DNA of 64,000 bases from an uncultured Clostridia bacterium. Lineage in GTDB: Bacteria > Bacillota > Clostridia > TANB77 > CAG-508. Below, piece after piece: positions 16,649 to 26,049 of this stretch (position 1 is the first letter of the stretch; the number at the start of each line of letters is the position of its first letter). The stretch covers positions 1 through 64,000 of the forward strand of contig CAKOSX010000003.1 of assembly GCA_934119935.1 (NCBI GenBank), given 5' to 3'. Both the position numbers and the translations under genes were made by a program. The notes under the pieces were generated by a model. It had not been told where the DNA came from, did no database searches, and saw nothing but the letters and a program-made list of their open reading frames with translations.

Positions 16649-16781
16649 AGCTTTTTTTCAATATTATTACTAGATTATTACATTTAAGTTTCATAAACAA
16701 ATTTGCACAAAATCATGGAAAATTTAAGTACTAGTTTCTAATAAATTTGAACATTATTTCAGCAAATAATTATAAGTATTT

Positions 16782-16811
16782 TCGCCCAAAAAGGACATCC
16801 CTCTTGGGCGA
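16782..16811 (-). repeat. CGCCCAA/TTGGGCG palindromic element, copy 2
   Basis: TCGCCCAA/TTGGGCGA outer stem around GGGATGTCC, followed on the minus strand by TTTTT inside the element. It begins 12 bases past the stop of the glucan synthase gene, the same relative place and orientation as the copies after dusB and rpoC. Confidence 0.7.
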
Positions 16812-16823
16812 ATTCGGCAAAAG

Positions 16824-19800
16824 TTATATTATTACTTCTATGTTATATACTCCATTCTCTCCTATTTTAATCTGTTTTTCTGGTATTTCTTCTCCATTGC
16901 ATATCATTTGTTTTACGATGGTTGTATCGCTTATGCTTGTATTATTTTCTACCATTTTTTCACTGTTTTTTTCTGAACTTCCACGTGCTATTTTTATATT
17001 TAATACACTGTTTTTGTATTTATATTTTATTTCATAATTATCCCAATTTTGTGGTATGTGTGGTTCTATTTTTAGGTATCCGCTTTCTAGATTTAATCCT
17101 AAAATATATTTTATTCCGGCTATATACATCCAACTGCTTGAACCTGTGTACCAAGTCCAGCCTCCACGGCCAGCTAGGTTTCCTTGTCCATACACGTCTG
17201 CTGCTATTACATATGGTTCTACTTTGTATTTGCTACTTTCATCTTTAGTACGGGCATGTTCTATTGGGTTTATCATCCTAAAGCTTTCATATGCTTTGTC
17301 ATTTAAGTTTAGCATAGTTTGAGCAATTATCGTCCAAGTTGCAGCATGAGTGTATTGCCCTCCGTTTTCTCTTGTTCCTGGCAAATATGCCTTGATATAA
17401 CCTGGTTCTATCTTGCTTTTTTCAAACGGTGGATCTAGCAATTTTATTATTCCTATCTCTTTGTCTATCAAATGATTTTCTAAGCTTTCCATTGCTATAT
17501 ATTTTTTGTCGTTGTTACCTGCTCCGGAAATTGTTGCCCAACTCTGTGATATGCTGTCTATTTTGCATTCTTCGTTTTGCAAGCTTCCGAGTGCATCGCC
17601 ATCGTCTGTAAAGGCTCTCTTATACCATCTTCCATCCCATGCATTGTTATTTAATGCTCTTTTTAGTCCGTCCATTACAAACTGATATTTTTCTTTCTTC
17701 TCAAAATTTCCCATTCTTTCACAAATAGGAATAAATTCCTTTAACACAGCATACATGAAGAAACCAAGCCAAACGCTCTCTCCTTTACCTTTTGTCCCAA
17801 CGTTGCTCATTCCATCGTTCCAGTCTCCCGTGCCGATTTTAGGCAAGCCGTGTTCTCCAAAGTTTCCTATTGTTATTCTAGGCGTTTCATTATTTTCTGC
17901 ATTTTTTATTTTTTCAACCTCATTATCTTCTATTCCAATTGCCTTTTCTATTGCTCGTACGCAGTGTTTGTATACACTTTCTTTAAAGTCGGCATCTTTG
18001 TATAGATCATATCTTTCATTTTCGTTTTCGGCTAATCGCAGTCCGTCTTTGTACGACAAATTTTCTTCTAAAATTTCATAATCTCCAGTAAAGGAAATAT
18101 AGTCTGCAACTACGTATGGAAGCCACAACAAATCATCTGAAATTCTGGTTCGTATTCCCTTGTCGGTTTCTTCGTGCCACCAGTGCTCAACATCTCCTTC
18201 AATAAATTGATGCCTGCAATTTCGTAATATTTGGTCTCTTGCAATGTTTGGCTCCACGTATTTTATCAGCATACAATCTTGGAGTTGGTCTCTAAAGCCA
18301 TATGCACCACCAGATTGATAAAATCCAGTTTTGCCATACATTCTAGAGCTTATTGTCTGGTATATTAGCCAACCATTTAGCAATATATTAGTAGATTCCA
18401 CCGGTGTATTTATTTGCAATTTGTTTACTAATTGCTCCCAATGTCTTCTTATATTTATATATTCATTTTTGCAGTTATTTACATTTGAATACTTATATGC
18501 CAAGTCTTGGTATTCTTCTCTGTTTGACGCATCTCCTAAAGTGAATACCACCTCTTTTGTAGAGTATGCTTCTATTGTTACATTTATTTGAATTGCGACT
18601 ATTCCATCTTCTCCAAATGAATTCTCCCTGTTTAAAGCAAGTTCGTCTAGTCCAACTGGATTTTCTAGTGTTGAATTTTTTAAGAACGATGTTTTACTTC
18701 CGGTGTATGAGCTTATTTTCTCACTACATCCGATAAATATCTGATTGTTATTTTTCTCATCCGATAGATTTTTTACTATCATAATGTTTGACGCATTATT
18801 CATTTCTAGCTGTAAATATCCATTGCTTTTTATTTCGTCCTCACCTAAAACAGGCTTTATATAATAAATTAATTTTAGATTTTTACGCTGAGGATTTTTA
18901 TTTTCTAAGGTTATTAGATTTACTTTAATATTGTCGTTTTCTGGCACAAACATGTCAACAGTCTGCCTTATTCTCGAAGAGCTGTGAATATATTTTGCAT
19001 AGCCAAATCCATAAACTACAAAATAATCGTTATTATCTGGCATAGGATTAAATCCTAGTGACCATTTTCTGCCTGTATCCATGTCTTTCGCATATATTAT
19101 TTCAGATGGAGTGTCTAGCACTTGGTCATTCGACCATGCCGTGATTCTATTTAATCTACTGTTCTTGTACCAAGTATATCCTCCCATGTTTTCTGTTGTT
19201 AATGTTCCGAAGGTTTTATTAGCTAAAACATGGCTCCATACCGTCGGTAGCTTACGGGTTTTGTTAATGCAAATCAAATATTCCTTGCCATCTTTAGAAA
19301 ATCCGCCATACTCGTTAAAGTATTTTAAAGAAGTTTCGTCCATAAAGTTTTCTTTCTCTTCATTTACTTCTATAAAATTGTTTTGTTTTGCATCAAACAC
19401 GGTTTCTTTAACATTGTCTAACATGTTGCTTTCTATATCTTCCATTTGAAGTGCTAGAGAGCTGTAATAAGCATTTATTACTAGGTTTGCACGTTCTTCT
19501 AGCAGTTTTTTATCTTTCTTCTCTATATTTTCCAAGCAGAAAATTCCTGCTGGAATATTAAGCAAGTACGCTAAGTTTCTATTAAAAATAGCCCTTTGTA
19601 TAGCGTCTTTTACATAGTTTTCGTACGACTCTTTTTCTTCATTTAATATTACTAAATCAACTCTGATATTTTTTACCCTGAAGAATTCATAAGCACTTAA
19701 AACTTCTTGAATTATATCAATATCGTTTATGTCTTTTATTTTTACCATCAATATTGGCAAGTCGCCAGATATACCATATTTCCACAGCTCAGATACTGGA

Positions 19801-22800
19801 CACTGTCTATCATACGAGGCCTTTATAGAAACTTTTGGTGTAAACAGCAAATATGAAAGCATTTTCTGATATACTTCAATGTCTTTGCCCTTTATGCCTA
19901 AGTATCTATTTTCCGCCTCGCTCTTGGCTTTTAGCAATTCAAAAGTACGCCTTGTATTTTCATTGTTCATGAATTTTGCCATGTTCTTTATTACTTGCTC
20001 TTTATCATATCCAACCGAAATTATTAGGTCAAATATCGCTGTCTCTTCTGGTTTTATATCAACAGTTTTCTTTAATGCAATTATTGGGTCTGTGGTGTAA
20101 CCAATCTTCTTGCTAAATGGAATCGAATTTTCTACCTCACGTGGGATTCTATAATTGCATCTGCCCCATAATTTTTCCTTGTCAATTTCAAACTCTACGT
20201 CTCCCAGCTCATTCGACTGACTAAACAAATTTACCGCCATATACACGTCTTTTTCGCCATTCGTGTGAGCCTTTCTCTTAACGACTATTGTATTGATTGA
20301 GTCTATATATTCAAACGAAATGAATAAGTTATTGAAGGCCTTGTGTGCAAAGTCCTGCATTGCATTTGATAATACTGGTTCTAACAGTGCCGTTATTTCT
20401 AAGACTTCTTCAGACACACCATTATTTTTCAGCTCCAGCCTTCTTATTTCAACTGGGTCATCCGTATCAACTATTATTTTTGTAACAGTTCTAATATTTT
20501 CATCATTTCTTACTATTTTGTTAGCCTCAGGCGAGAAAATCACATCGTATTTATCAGGTATTCGCAGATTTTTTGAATACGTATTCGTCCAAATGTTTTT
20601 ATTACGTATATTTTTAATATAAAATTTTATTCCCTGCTCCGCCTCATCTGTTTCCTTGTATCTATTAACCTGCAAGTCTCCATATTTACTATAACCATTG
20701 CCATATTGGTCGAGCACGATTGTATAGTTGTCATTTGCAATAACGTTAGAAACATTCAAATTCTCGTTTATTTTGCTGTATTTTCTCTGAGTATAGTCCT
20801 CGTAATCTACATATTTTATCTTCTCAATTTTCTCTTTTTCCTCTTTTGTAGTTATCATATTTTCTGGCATTTTTTCTTGCAATAAGACGTCGACAGCCTC
20901 AATTTCCGGATTTTGCTTAAATCTCTTTTTTATTACACCATTATTTAATAAATTATCTATCGAAAGCAAAATCAATCCCTGATGATGTGCCATATACGTT
21001 TTTACAGGCGTATAGCCGTTTTTTGTCCTGCCGGGTGTAAAATCTATTGACTCATAGAAACCATACTTATTGTACATTCCCTTTTCGCTTAGATTTTTTA
21101 AATTTTCTATTACTAATTTAGGTTCTTCATCAATAGCTAAAATTGAACCATATGAAGACGTTACAATTTCGTCTGAAAGTCCTCTTTTTAGCCCTAGCCA
21201 AGGTATTCCAAACGCTTTGTATTGATAATTATTATTTAAGTCTTTTAGATTGAAGGCAGCCTCAGAAATTCCCCATGGAATTCCCAATTTTTTTGCGTAT
21301 TCCAGCTGACTCATTATCATAAATTTACAAGATTCATCTAAAATACTGCCTGGGTACTGCTCGATGTTTATTGTAGGCATCAAATACTCAAACGAAGTTC
21401 CAGACCATGAGATAAGCCCTTTATAATTATTTAGAGTCGTAAGAGTTCTACTTAAATTATACCAATGCTTCTCCGTAATATCCTTTTTAGCAATAGCAAC
21501 TAAACTCGTCTGCCTTGCCTCAGATGCGAGTAAATCATAATAAGAATCTGTTAATTTATTTTCTTCTACATTGAAGCCTATCGAAAATAGTCTGTTCTCA
21601 CTATCATACAATTTTGAAAAGTCTGTGTTATTTATGAGCGTGTCTATGGCATTAATCATAAAATCTATCTTATTTAGCATCTCGGGTGTTATTTGTACAT
21701 CCTTTTTTCCTTCTTCATTATGCATCTTTGACGTTGTTTGTACATTTTTTTCTCCGTCCCCATTATGCACATTTTTTTCTATCAGGAACTGCTTTAGAAC
21801 GTACATGTAACCAACAAAATTTCCACTATCAACAGATGAAACATACTTTGGAATTAGTGGTTCTAGTGTTTCTATATTGTACCAGTTGTACAAGTGTCCA
21901 TTCCATTTTGTTAATCCGCTAATTGTTTCTAACATTTTATATAGTAAATGCAATGTGTCATCTAAATTTTCAAACTTTAAATCATATGCAGCCATTACTG
22001 CAAGCAAGGCAAGCCCGATATTTGTTGAAGATGTTCTCATTACTACTTTCGGCTTTCTATCTTCTTGATAATTGTCTGGTGGCAAGAAGTTCGATTTTTG
22101 TGTTAGGTTTTCTTTAAAATATAGCCAAGTTCTATATGCAACTTCTTGTAAGTATTTTTTTTCGCTGTCGTCTATCTTCTCTACGGCTTTTATTGTTTTA
22201 TTTGCCTTGCTAATTTTACACATCAGAGCCGGAATTACAAGCCAATACAAACCAATTGTAAGTGTAAAAATTGCAATCCCTGTACTAGAATTTTGCATAT
22301 AAGCTAATATTGCAAAAAACACACAAAGTAATCCAATTAACTCATTAGCACTCATATTTTTATAATATGAAAATACGTCTGTTTTAGCCGTTCGTTCAGC
22401 CTCTTCTGATGTAATCCACTCTAAAAGATGTTTTTTGCTTTTTGTCATTCTGTATATTGTTTTAGTTTCCGCTTTTGTGGTTATCCATGCCTTGTCTGGA
22501 ATTAATCCAATGTCTAAAACTCCTCTATAAACACTAGCTTTTAAGCCATCTATTGTTTTCACAAACCTTTTAGTCTTAATGTTTCCATCTTTTTTACTAA
22601 TGATACTATTTATAATATCTAGTATAGTTGGAATTAGAGAAGATATCAGTGCAAGCACAATTATTCCACACATATTCACTTTTAATAAAGTTGCTATAAC
22701 CATTGAAAATACTAGCATTGCTAGTACACTACTTTCTTGTTTACTCCTTACTATGTTGCTAAATATTTTATATTTGCTAAGCAATTTTAATGGATTTTGC

Positions 22801-25145
22801 TTTATCTCACCTTTTTTATTCTCTATAGTTTTTCCGAGCCATGGCAGTATTTGATAGTCACCTCTAATCCATCTATACAGCCTTGTTCTAAAACTCATAT
22901 AATTTGATGGATATCCATCCATCAGCATTATGTCTGATGTTAACGCACACCTTAAATAGCTTCCTTCTAATAAATCGTGACTCAAAACTGTGTTTTCTTT
23001 AATCTCGTTTGCAAGTACCTTCGAGAATATAGATAAATCATAAATTCCTTTTCCGGTAAAAATTCCTTCATCAAAATTATCCTGATACAAATTCGAAATT
23101 ACATTTGTATATGAATCTGTACCACCTTCTCCAGCATAAACTTGAGTAAATATGCTCTTTCTGCTCTCAACTAATCCAACACCAACACGTGGTTGCATTA
23201 GTGCATGCCCTGAAATTACTAGGTCACCTTTCTCGTTTACCTCTGGTTTATTTAAAATATGCGCCATGGCTCCAACTAGCTCTAATCCAGATTTTAAGGT
23301 TAAATCTGTATCTGAATCTAATGTTATAATGTATTTTATTTTGTTCATTTGTGAGATATCTATTGTATTAGTCCTAAAAGGATTTGCAATATTTCCAAGC
23401 AAATATTCATTTAATTGGTTTAATAGGCCTCTCTTACGCTCCCATCCCATATAGCATTCTTCGTTCGGATTCCAAACTCTTTTTCTATATACGAAATTAA
23501 AAATGTTGCCATATTTTTCGTTTAATTTCTTTGTTTGCCCTATTCCTTCTCTTATAACCTCTTCGTCAAACTCCTCTACCTCTTTACTGCCAGAACAACA
23601 ATCTCCAAGCAAGGTAAAATACAGATTCGAGCTCTTGTTTGCAATATAATAAACCTCTAATTTTCTCATTAATTCTTTAACTTTTTCTTTGCTCTTTACT
23701 ATCGTAGGAATTACAACCATTGTGCTACAGTCCTCTGGAATTCCGTTTTGAAAATCAATTTTCGGAATAAGCTTTGGTTTTACCACCTTACTTAACACAT
23801 ATTGAGTAATCTTAGAAACAATATTTTCTATTGGCAATATTGCAACAATCGCTGTAATAATTGAAAGCAGTACTCTCGTCCAAGTTTCAATATTCAACAT
23901 ATAGTAAAAATTAATACACAATATTAGTGTAAGCAGTATAGAAATTCCCCATACTGTTTCTATATAGATTTTCGACTTTTCTTCATTTGATTTTAGTGTA
24001 ATTTTCTTTTCTAGCAGACTATTTAATAAAGTTTCTTTTCCATCAGAAATTAAATAAAATCCAATATGCATGCTCTTCTCGTTTGCCTCTGGCTTCTCAC
24101 TGGCCTGCAAACTTAGCTCCAGACACTTCTTTGCAATATAAATTTCTGAAATTTTAGTTTTCTTAGAAATCTCCTGTATTGCGTTTCTGTAATAGCTTTT
24201 AGTTGTACTATCCATTTTCTCATATTGCTTTGCCGGATCTTTTTTTAAAATGTCTTCTACTCTATTTATTTTTTCGAATATTTCCAAAAAATTAATTCTC
24301 GAAATTGCCTTAAGAGTCAATATACAATTTCCGACAGATACTTTCTTCACTGCAATATCAAAATGCTCTTTTTTTACAACCTCGTAGATATCACTTCCTG
24401 TTTTTGCGACTTCTCCTTCCAAAATATTTAGATATGCATATGCTTTACTTCCCATTTTTTTAAGCCTATATGACATGTACTCAATAAGTGCATTTTTTTC
24501 TCCGTCCCCAAAATGTACAAATTGGACTAGGATTGGTCTTATTTTTTTCTTTTCTTCTCCAAAATATTTCCCTAATATTTCTTCTACTCTGCTTTTTTGC
24601 ATTTGTGACATATAAATTGTTTCACAAATTTCTCTTATGTTCTCTATTAATGCAATCTGAATGAATAATCCGATATTCCATATTTCATTCATACTAAGAG
24701 TCTTCTTTGTTTGGTAAGCTTGTAACATGTATTCTAAATTTTCTGAATTTATTTTTCCATCGGTAAATGCTACCATTTCTGTTGCAAGTACATAAACACG
24801 TGCAAAACCCTTGAACCTGCCATTTGCAAGTCCAAGAAAGTCTGTATATTTTTTTAATGTTAGCTCTTTACTTATATTTTTTACAATTTCTTCTATTACA
24901 TATAAATTATCTAGAATCCACTCTCCTGCTGGGTGTATTGGTATTCCCTGTTTTATTTGTTCGTTTAATAGTTTATAAATTTCTTTAATTACAAAAAAGT
25001 TTTCCTTAAGTCTTGGTATCGGATAAGTGTCTCTATCACTTTTTTCATTTAATATATGATCTGAAGCTATTTTTTCTAAATAATCTTTAAGCTGATTTTT
25101 ATCTAAAATGGCTCCTTTTATACTTAGTTTTCTTTTTTCCTTCAA
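16824..25145 (-). CDS. Cyclic beta-1,2-glucan synthase (GT84-GH94)
   Basis: A protein of about 2,773 aa, the size of NdvB/Cgs enzymes. A helical N-terminal region (about 1-400) leads to membrane segments near 400-460. Then comes a GT84 glycosyltransferase with ITLDSDTDLTL (about residue 608), LSHDLLEGSYLR and RLYRWIRGDYQ, and further membrane segments (about 825-870 and 950-1030). The long C-terminal half has GH94 features, SGGAYGFRDQLQD, EHWWHEETDKGIRTRISDDLLWLP and GTGDWNDGM with the expected acid. The family builds a linear beta-1,2-glucan from UDP-glucose and closes it by GH94 transglycosylation. The start is TTG 25145: AAGGAG lies nine bases upstream and the preceding in-frame codons belong to a hairpin. 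Three REP-like units are read through in frame (21694-21770 and 24489-24519). Confidence 0.9.
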   Translation of the reverse strand: MKEKRKLSIKGAILDKNQLKDYLEKIASDHILNEKSDRDTYPIPRLKENFFVIKEIYKLLNEQIKQGIPIHPAGEWILDNLYVIEEIVKNISKELTLKKYTDFLGLANGRFKGFARVYVLATEMVAFTDGKINSENLEYMLQAYQTKKTLSMNEIWNIGLFIQIALIENIREICETIYMSQMQKSRVEEILGKYFGEEKKKIRPILVQFVHFGDGEKNALIEYMSYRLKKMGSKAYAYLNILEGEVAKTGSDIYEVVKKEHFDIAVKKVSVGNCILTLKAISRINFLEIFEKINRVEDILKKDPAKQYEKMDSTTKSYYRNAIQEISKKTKISEIYIAKKCLELSLQASEKPEANEKSMHIGFYLISDGKETLLNSLLEKKITLKSNEEKSKIYIETVWGISILLTLILCINFYYMLNIETWTRVLLSIITAIVAILPIENIVSKITQYVLSKVVKPKLIPKIDFQNGIPEDCSTMVVIPTIVKSKEKVKELMRKLEVYYIANKSSNLYFTLLGDCCSGSKEVEEFDEEVIREGIGQTKKLNEKYGNIFNFVYRKRVWNPNEECYMGWERKRGLLNQLNEYLLGNIANPFRTNTIDISQMNKIKYIITLDSDTDLTLKSGLELVGAMAHILNKPEVNEKGDLVISGHALMQPRVGVGLVESRKSIFTQVYAGEGGTDSYTNVISNLYQDNFDEGIFTGKGIYDLSIFSKVLANEIKENTVLSHDLLEGSYLRCALTSDIMLMDGYPSNYMSFRTRLYRWIRGDYQILPWLGKTIENKKGEIKQNPLKLLSKYKIFSNIVRSKQESSVLAMLVFSMVIATLLKVNMCGIIVLALISSLIPTILDIINSIISKKDGNIKTKRFVKTIDGLKASVYRGVLDIGLIPDKAWITTKAETKTIYRMTKSKKHLLEWITSEEAERTAKTDVFSYYKNMSANELIGLLCVFFAILAYMQNSSTGIAIFTLTIGLYWLVIPALMCKISKANKTIKAVEKIDDSEKKYLQEVAYRTWLYFKENLTQKSNFLPPDNYQEDRKPKVVMRTSSTNIGLALLAVMAAYDLKFENLDDTLHLLYKMLETISGLTKWNGHLYNWYNIETLEPLIPKYVSSVDSGNFVGYMYVLKQFLIEKNVHNGDGEKNVQTTSKMHNEEGKKDVQITPEMLNKIDFMINAIDTLINNTDFSKLYDSENRLFSIGFNVEENKLTDSYYDLLASEARQTSLVAIAKKDITEKHWYNLSRTLTTLNNYKGLISWSGTSFEYLMPTINIEQYPGSILDESCKFMIMSQLEYAKKLGIPWGISEAAFNLKDLNNNYQYKAFGIPWLGLKRGLSDEIVTSSYGSILAIDEEPKLVIENLKNLSEKGMYNKYGFYESIDFTPGRTKNGYTPVKTYMAHHQGLILLSIDNLLNNGVIKKRFKQNPEIEAVDVLLQEKMPENMITTKEEKEKIEKIKYVDYEDYTQRKYSKINENLNVSNVIANDNYTIVLDQYGNGYSKYGDLQVNRYKETDEAEQGIKFYIKNIRNKNIWTNTYSKNLRIPDKYDVIFSPEANKIVRNDENIRTVTKIIVDTDDPVEIRRLELKNNGVSEEVLEITALLEPVLSNAMQDFAHKAFNNLFISFEYIDSINTIVVKRKAHTNGEKDVYMAVNLFSQSNELGDVEFEIDKEKLWGRCNYRIPREVENSIPFSKKIGYTTDPIIALKKTVDIKPEETAIFDLIISVGYDKEQVIKNMAKFMNNENTRRTFELLKAKSEAENRYLGIKGKDIEVYQKMLSYLLFTPKVSIKASYDRQCPVSELWKYGISGDLPILMVKIKDINDIDIIQEVLSAYEFFRVKNIRVDLVILNEEKESYENYVKDAIQRAIFNRNLAYLLNIPAGIFCLENIEKKDKKLLEERANLVINAYYSSLALQMEDIESNMLDNVKETVFDAKQNNFIEVNEEKENFMDETSLKYFNEYGGFSKDGKEYLICINKTRKLPTVWSHVLANKTFGTLTTENMGGYTWYKNSRLNRITAWSNDQVLDTPSEIIYAKDMDTGRKWSLGFNPMPDNNDYFVVYGFGYAKYIHSSSRIRQTVDMFVPENDNIKVNLITLENKNPQRKNLKLIYYIKPVLGEDEIKSNGYLQLEMNNASNIMIVKNLSDEKNNNQIFIGCSEKISSYTGSKTSFLKNSTLENPVGLDELALNRENSFGEDGIVAIQINVTIEAYSTKEVVFTLGDASNREEYQDLAYKYSNVNNCKNEYINIRRHWEQLVNKLQINTPVESTNILLNGWLIYQTISSRMYGKTGFYQSGGAYGFRDQLQDCMLIKYVEPNIARDQILRNCRHQFIEGDVEHWWHEETDKGIRTRISDDLLWLPYVVADYISFTGDYEILEENLSYKDGLRLAENENERYDLYKDADFKESVYKHCVRAIEKAIGIEDNEVEKIKNAENNETPRITIGNFGEHGLPKIGTGDWNDGMSNVGTKGKGESVWLGFFMYAVLKEFIPICERMGNFEKKEKYQFVMDGLKRALNNNAWDGRWYKRAFTDDGDALGSLQNEECKIDSISQSWATISGAGNNDKKYIAMESLENHLIDKEIGIIKLLDPPFEKSKIEPGYIKAYLPGTRENGGQYTHAATWTIIAQTMLNLNDKAYESFRMINPIEHARTKDESSKYKVEPYVIAADVYGQGNLAGRGGWTWYTGSSSWMYIAGIKYILGLNLESGYLKIEPHIPQNWDNYEIKYKYKNSVLNIKIARGSSEKNSEKMVENNTSISDTTIVKQMICNGEEIPEKQIKIGENGVYNIEVII
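21694..21725 (-). repeat. REP-like unit inside the glucan synthase gene (degenerate)
   Basis: A diverged copy of the unit at 21739-21770, starting TGTACAT and ending ATTATGCA on the plus strand. It encodes MHNEEGKKDVQ, against VHNGDGEKNVQ from its neighbour, so the protein has an 11-residue tandem duplication separated by TTSK. Confidence 0.6.
21739..21770 (-). repeat. GGGGACGGAG REP-like element inside the glucan synthase gene
   Basis: On the minus strand the unit runs from GTGCATAATGGGGACGG through AGAAAAAAATGTACA, with near-palindromic GTGCA/TGTAC ends. It is translated in frame as VHNGDGEKNVQ without disrupting the gene. The same unit occurs in noncoding DNA at 35005-35037 and 46064-46094. 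Confidence 0.75.
24489..24519 (-). repeat. GGGGACGGAG REP-like element near the glucan synthase N-terminus
   Basis: On the minus strand TGTACATTTTGGGGACGGAG, then seven A and TGCA. It is read in frame as VHFGDGEKNA at about residue 212 of the enzyme. It closely matches the noncoding copies at 35005 and 46064. Confidence 0.75.
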
Positions 25146-25150
25146 AAAAA

Positions 25151-25197
25151 TCCACTCCTTGGAATATGTTTTACACATATTTTCTCCAAGAAGTGGA
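25151..25197 (-). terminator. Composite hairpin: terminator of the upstream gene overlapping the glucan synthase ribosome binding site
   Basis: On the minus strand TCCACTTCTTGG (25186-25197) pairs with CCAAGGAGTGGA (25151-25162), with an inner AATATGT/ACATATT stem, and is followed at once by seven T. It follows the stop of the 25237-25965 gene and has all the marks of a rho-independent terminator. The 3' arm also contains AAGGAG, the only Shine-Dalgarno for the TTG start at 25145. Folding would therefore both stop transcription and hide the start site. Confidence 0.7.
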
Positions 25198-25236
25198 AAA
25201 GTTATACCTATACACAATAAGGTTTCAAACTAATTA

Positions 25237-25965
25237 TTAAAAATTATTGTTATTGTTGTTATTATTATAATCATTATTATTGTTATTATAATTATTGTTG
25301 TTATAATTGTTATTGTTATAATTGTTATTTAAATTATTATTGTTATAGTCATTATTGTTATAATTATTATTTAAATTACCATTATTGTAGTTATTGTTAT
25401 TATAGTTATTATAGTTATTATTGCTATAATTATTTCCGTTATTGTAGTTGTTGTTGCTATAATTATTGTTATTATTATAGTTGTTGTTATAGTTATTGTT
25501 GTAATTATTAAAATTGTTTCCCATATTATTTTGTGATGAGCTTGTAGCTGGTCCAACGTATTGTGCAGAACCAAAGCCTAATATCATCTCAAAAATTGGT
25601 GATAAGAATATTAATCCTATTATAAATCCAGTAGACTGATTAAATGCCTTACCAAGTTTAACCATTGATACAATACCTAATACAACAGATATAATCCAAC
25701 CTACAACTGGTATCCAAGCTAGTAAGAAAAGTAATAATAACCAAGGTGATAATCCAGATATTTTATATAAAATAACTGCATTATAAACAGGTATAATTGC
25801 TTTCCAACCTTCTTCTCCAGCCTTTACGAAAATTTTCCATTGAGCAACTACTATAGCAACATAGTATGCTACAAGTATAATGCTATATGTACTTATGATA
25901 GATGCAAGTGTTGCAGCTGATGCAACAGTTGCAGCTGATGAACCATAATCGTAATAATCGTACAT
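25237..25965 (-). CDS. DUF5684-like membrane protein with Asn/Tyr-rich tail
   Basis: A 242-aa protein. The first about 150 residues hold four to five membrane segments and the landmarks FVKAGEEGWKAIIPVYN, ISGLSPWLLLLFLLAWIPVVGW, VKLGKAFNQSTGF and LIFLSPIFEMILGFG. This resembles the DUF5684 family, whose function is unknown. The last about 85 residues are almost only Asn and Tyr with a few Gly, Ser, Asp and Leu (NNYNNNYNN style), encoded by iterated AAT/AAC codons and probably variable in length by slippage. I chose ATG 25965 (MYDYYDYG) because AAGGGGGAT precedes it; a longer reading to 26010 has no site. It has its own promoter and a terminator-like hairpin behind it. Confidence 0.8.
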   Translation of the reverse strand: MYDYYDYGSSAATVASAATLASIISTYSIILVAYYVAIVVAQWKIFVKAGEEGWKAIIPVYNAVILYKISGLSPWLLLLFLLAWIPVVGWIISVVLGIVSMVKLGKAFNQSTGFIIGLIFLSPIFEMILGFGSAQYVGPATSSSQNNMGNNFNNYNNNYNNNYNNNNNYSNNNYNNGNNYSNNNYNNYNNNNYNNGNLNNNYNNNDYNNNNLNNNYNNNNYNNNNYNNNNNDYNNNNNNNNF

Positions 25966-25998
25966 TGATAAATCCCCCTTCCTTCGTTTTCTATTATG

Positions 25999-26027
25999 AG
26001 AATACCACAACCATACAAAAATTTCAA
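25999..26027 (-). promoter_or_regulatory. Promoter of the DUF5684-like gene
   Basis: On the minus strand TTGAAA (26022-26027), 17 bases, then TATTCT (25999-26004). It lies between the cwlD stop and the start codon. Confidence 0.6.
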
Positions 26028-26049
26028 CAAATTTATTTAATTTATGATT

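Noticed and set aside
25146..25217. Longer N-terminus for the glucan synthase starting at 25217
   Set aside because: Those codons are the terminator-like hairpin and there is no ribosome binding site before 25217.
25237..25510. Regular TTATTATTGTT-type repetition suggesting a CRISPR or tandem array
   Set aside because: The period is irregular, there are no unique spacers, and the repeat is in-frame Asn/Tyr codons of a membrane protein tail.
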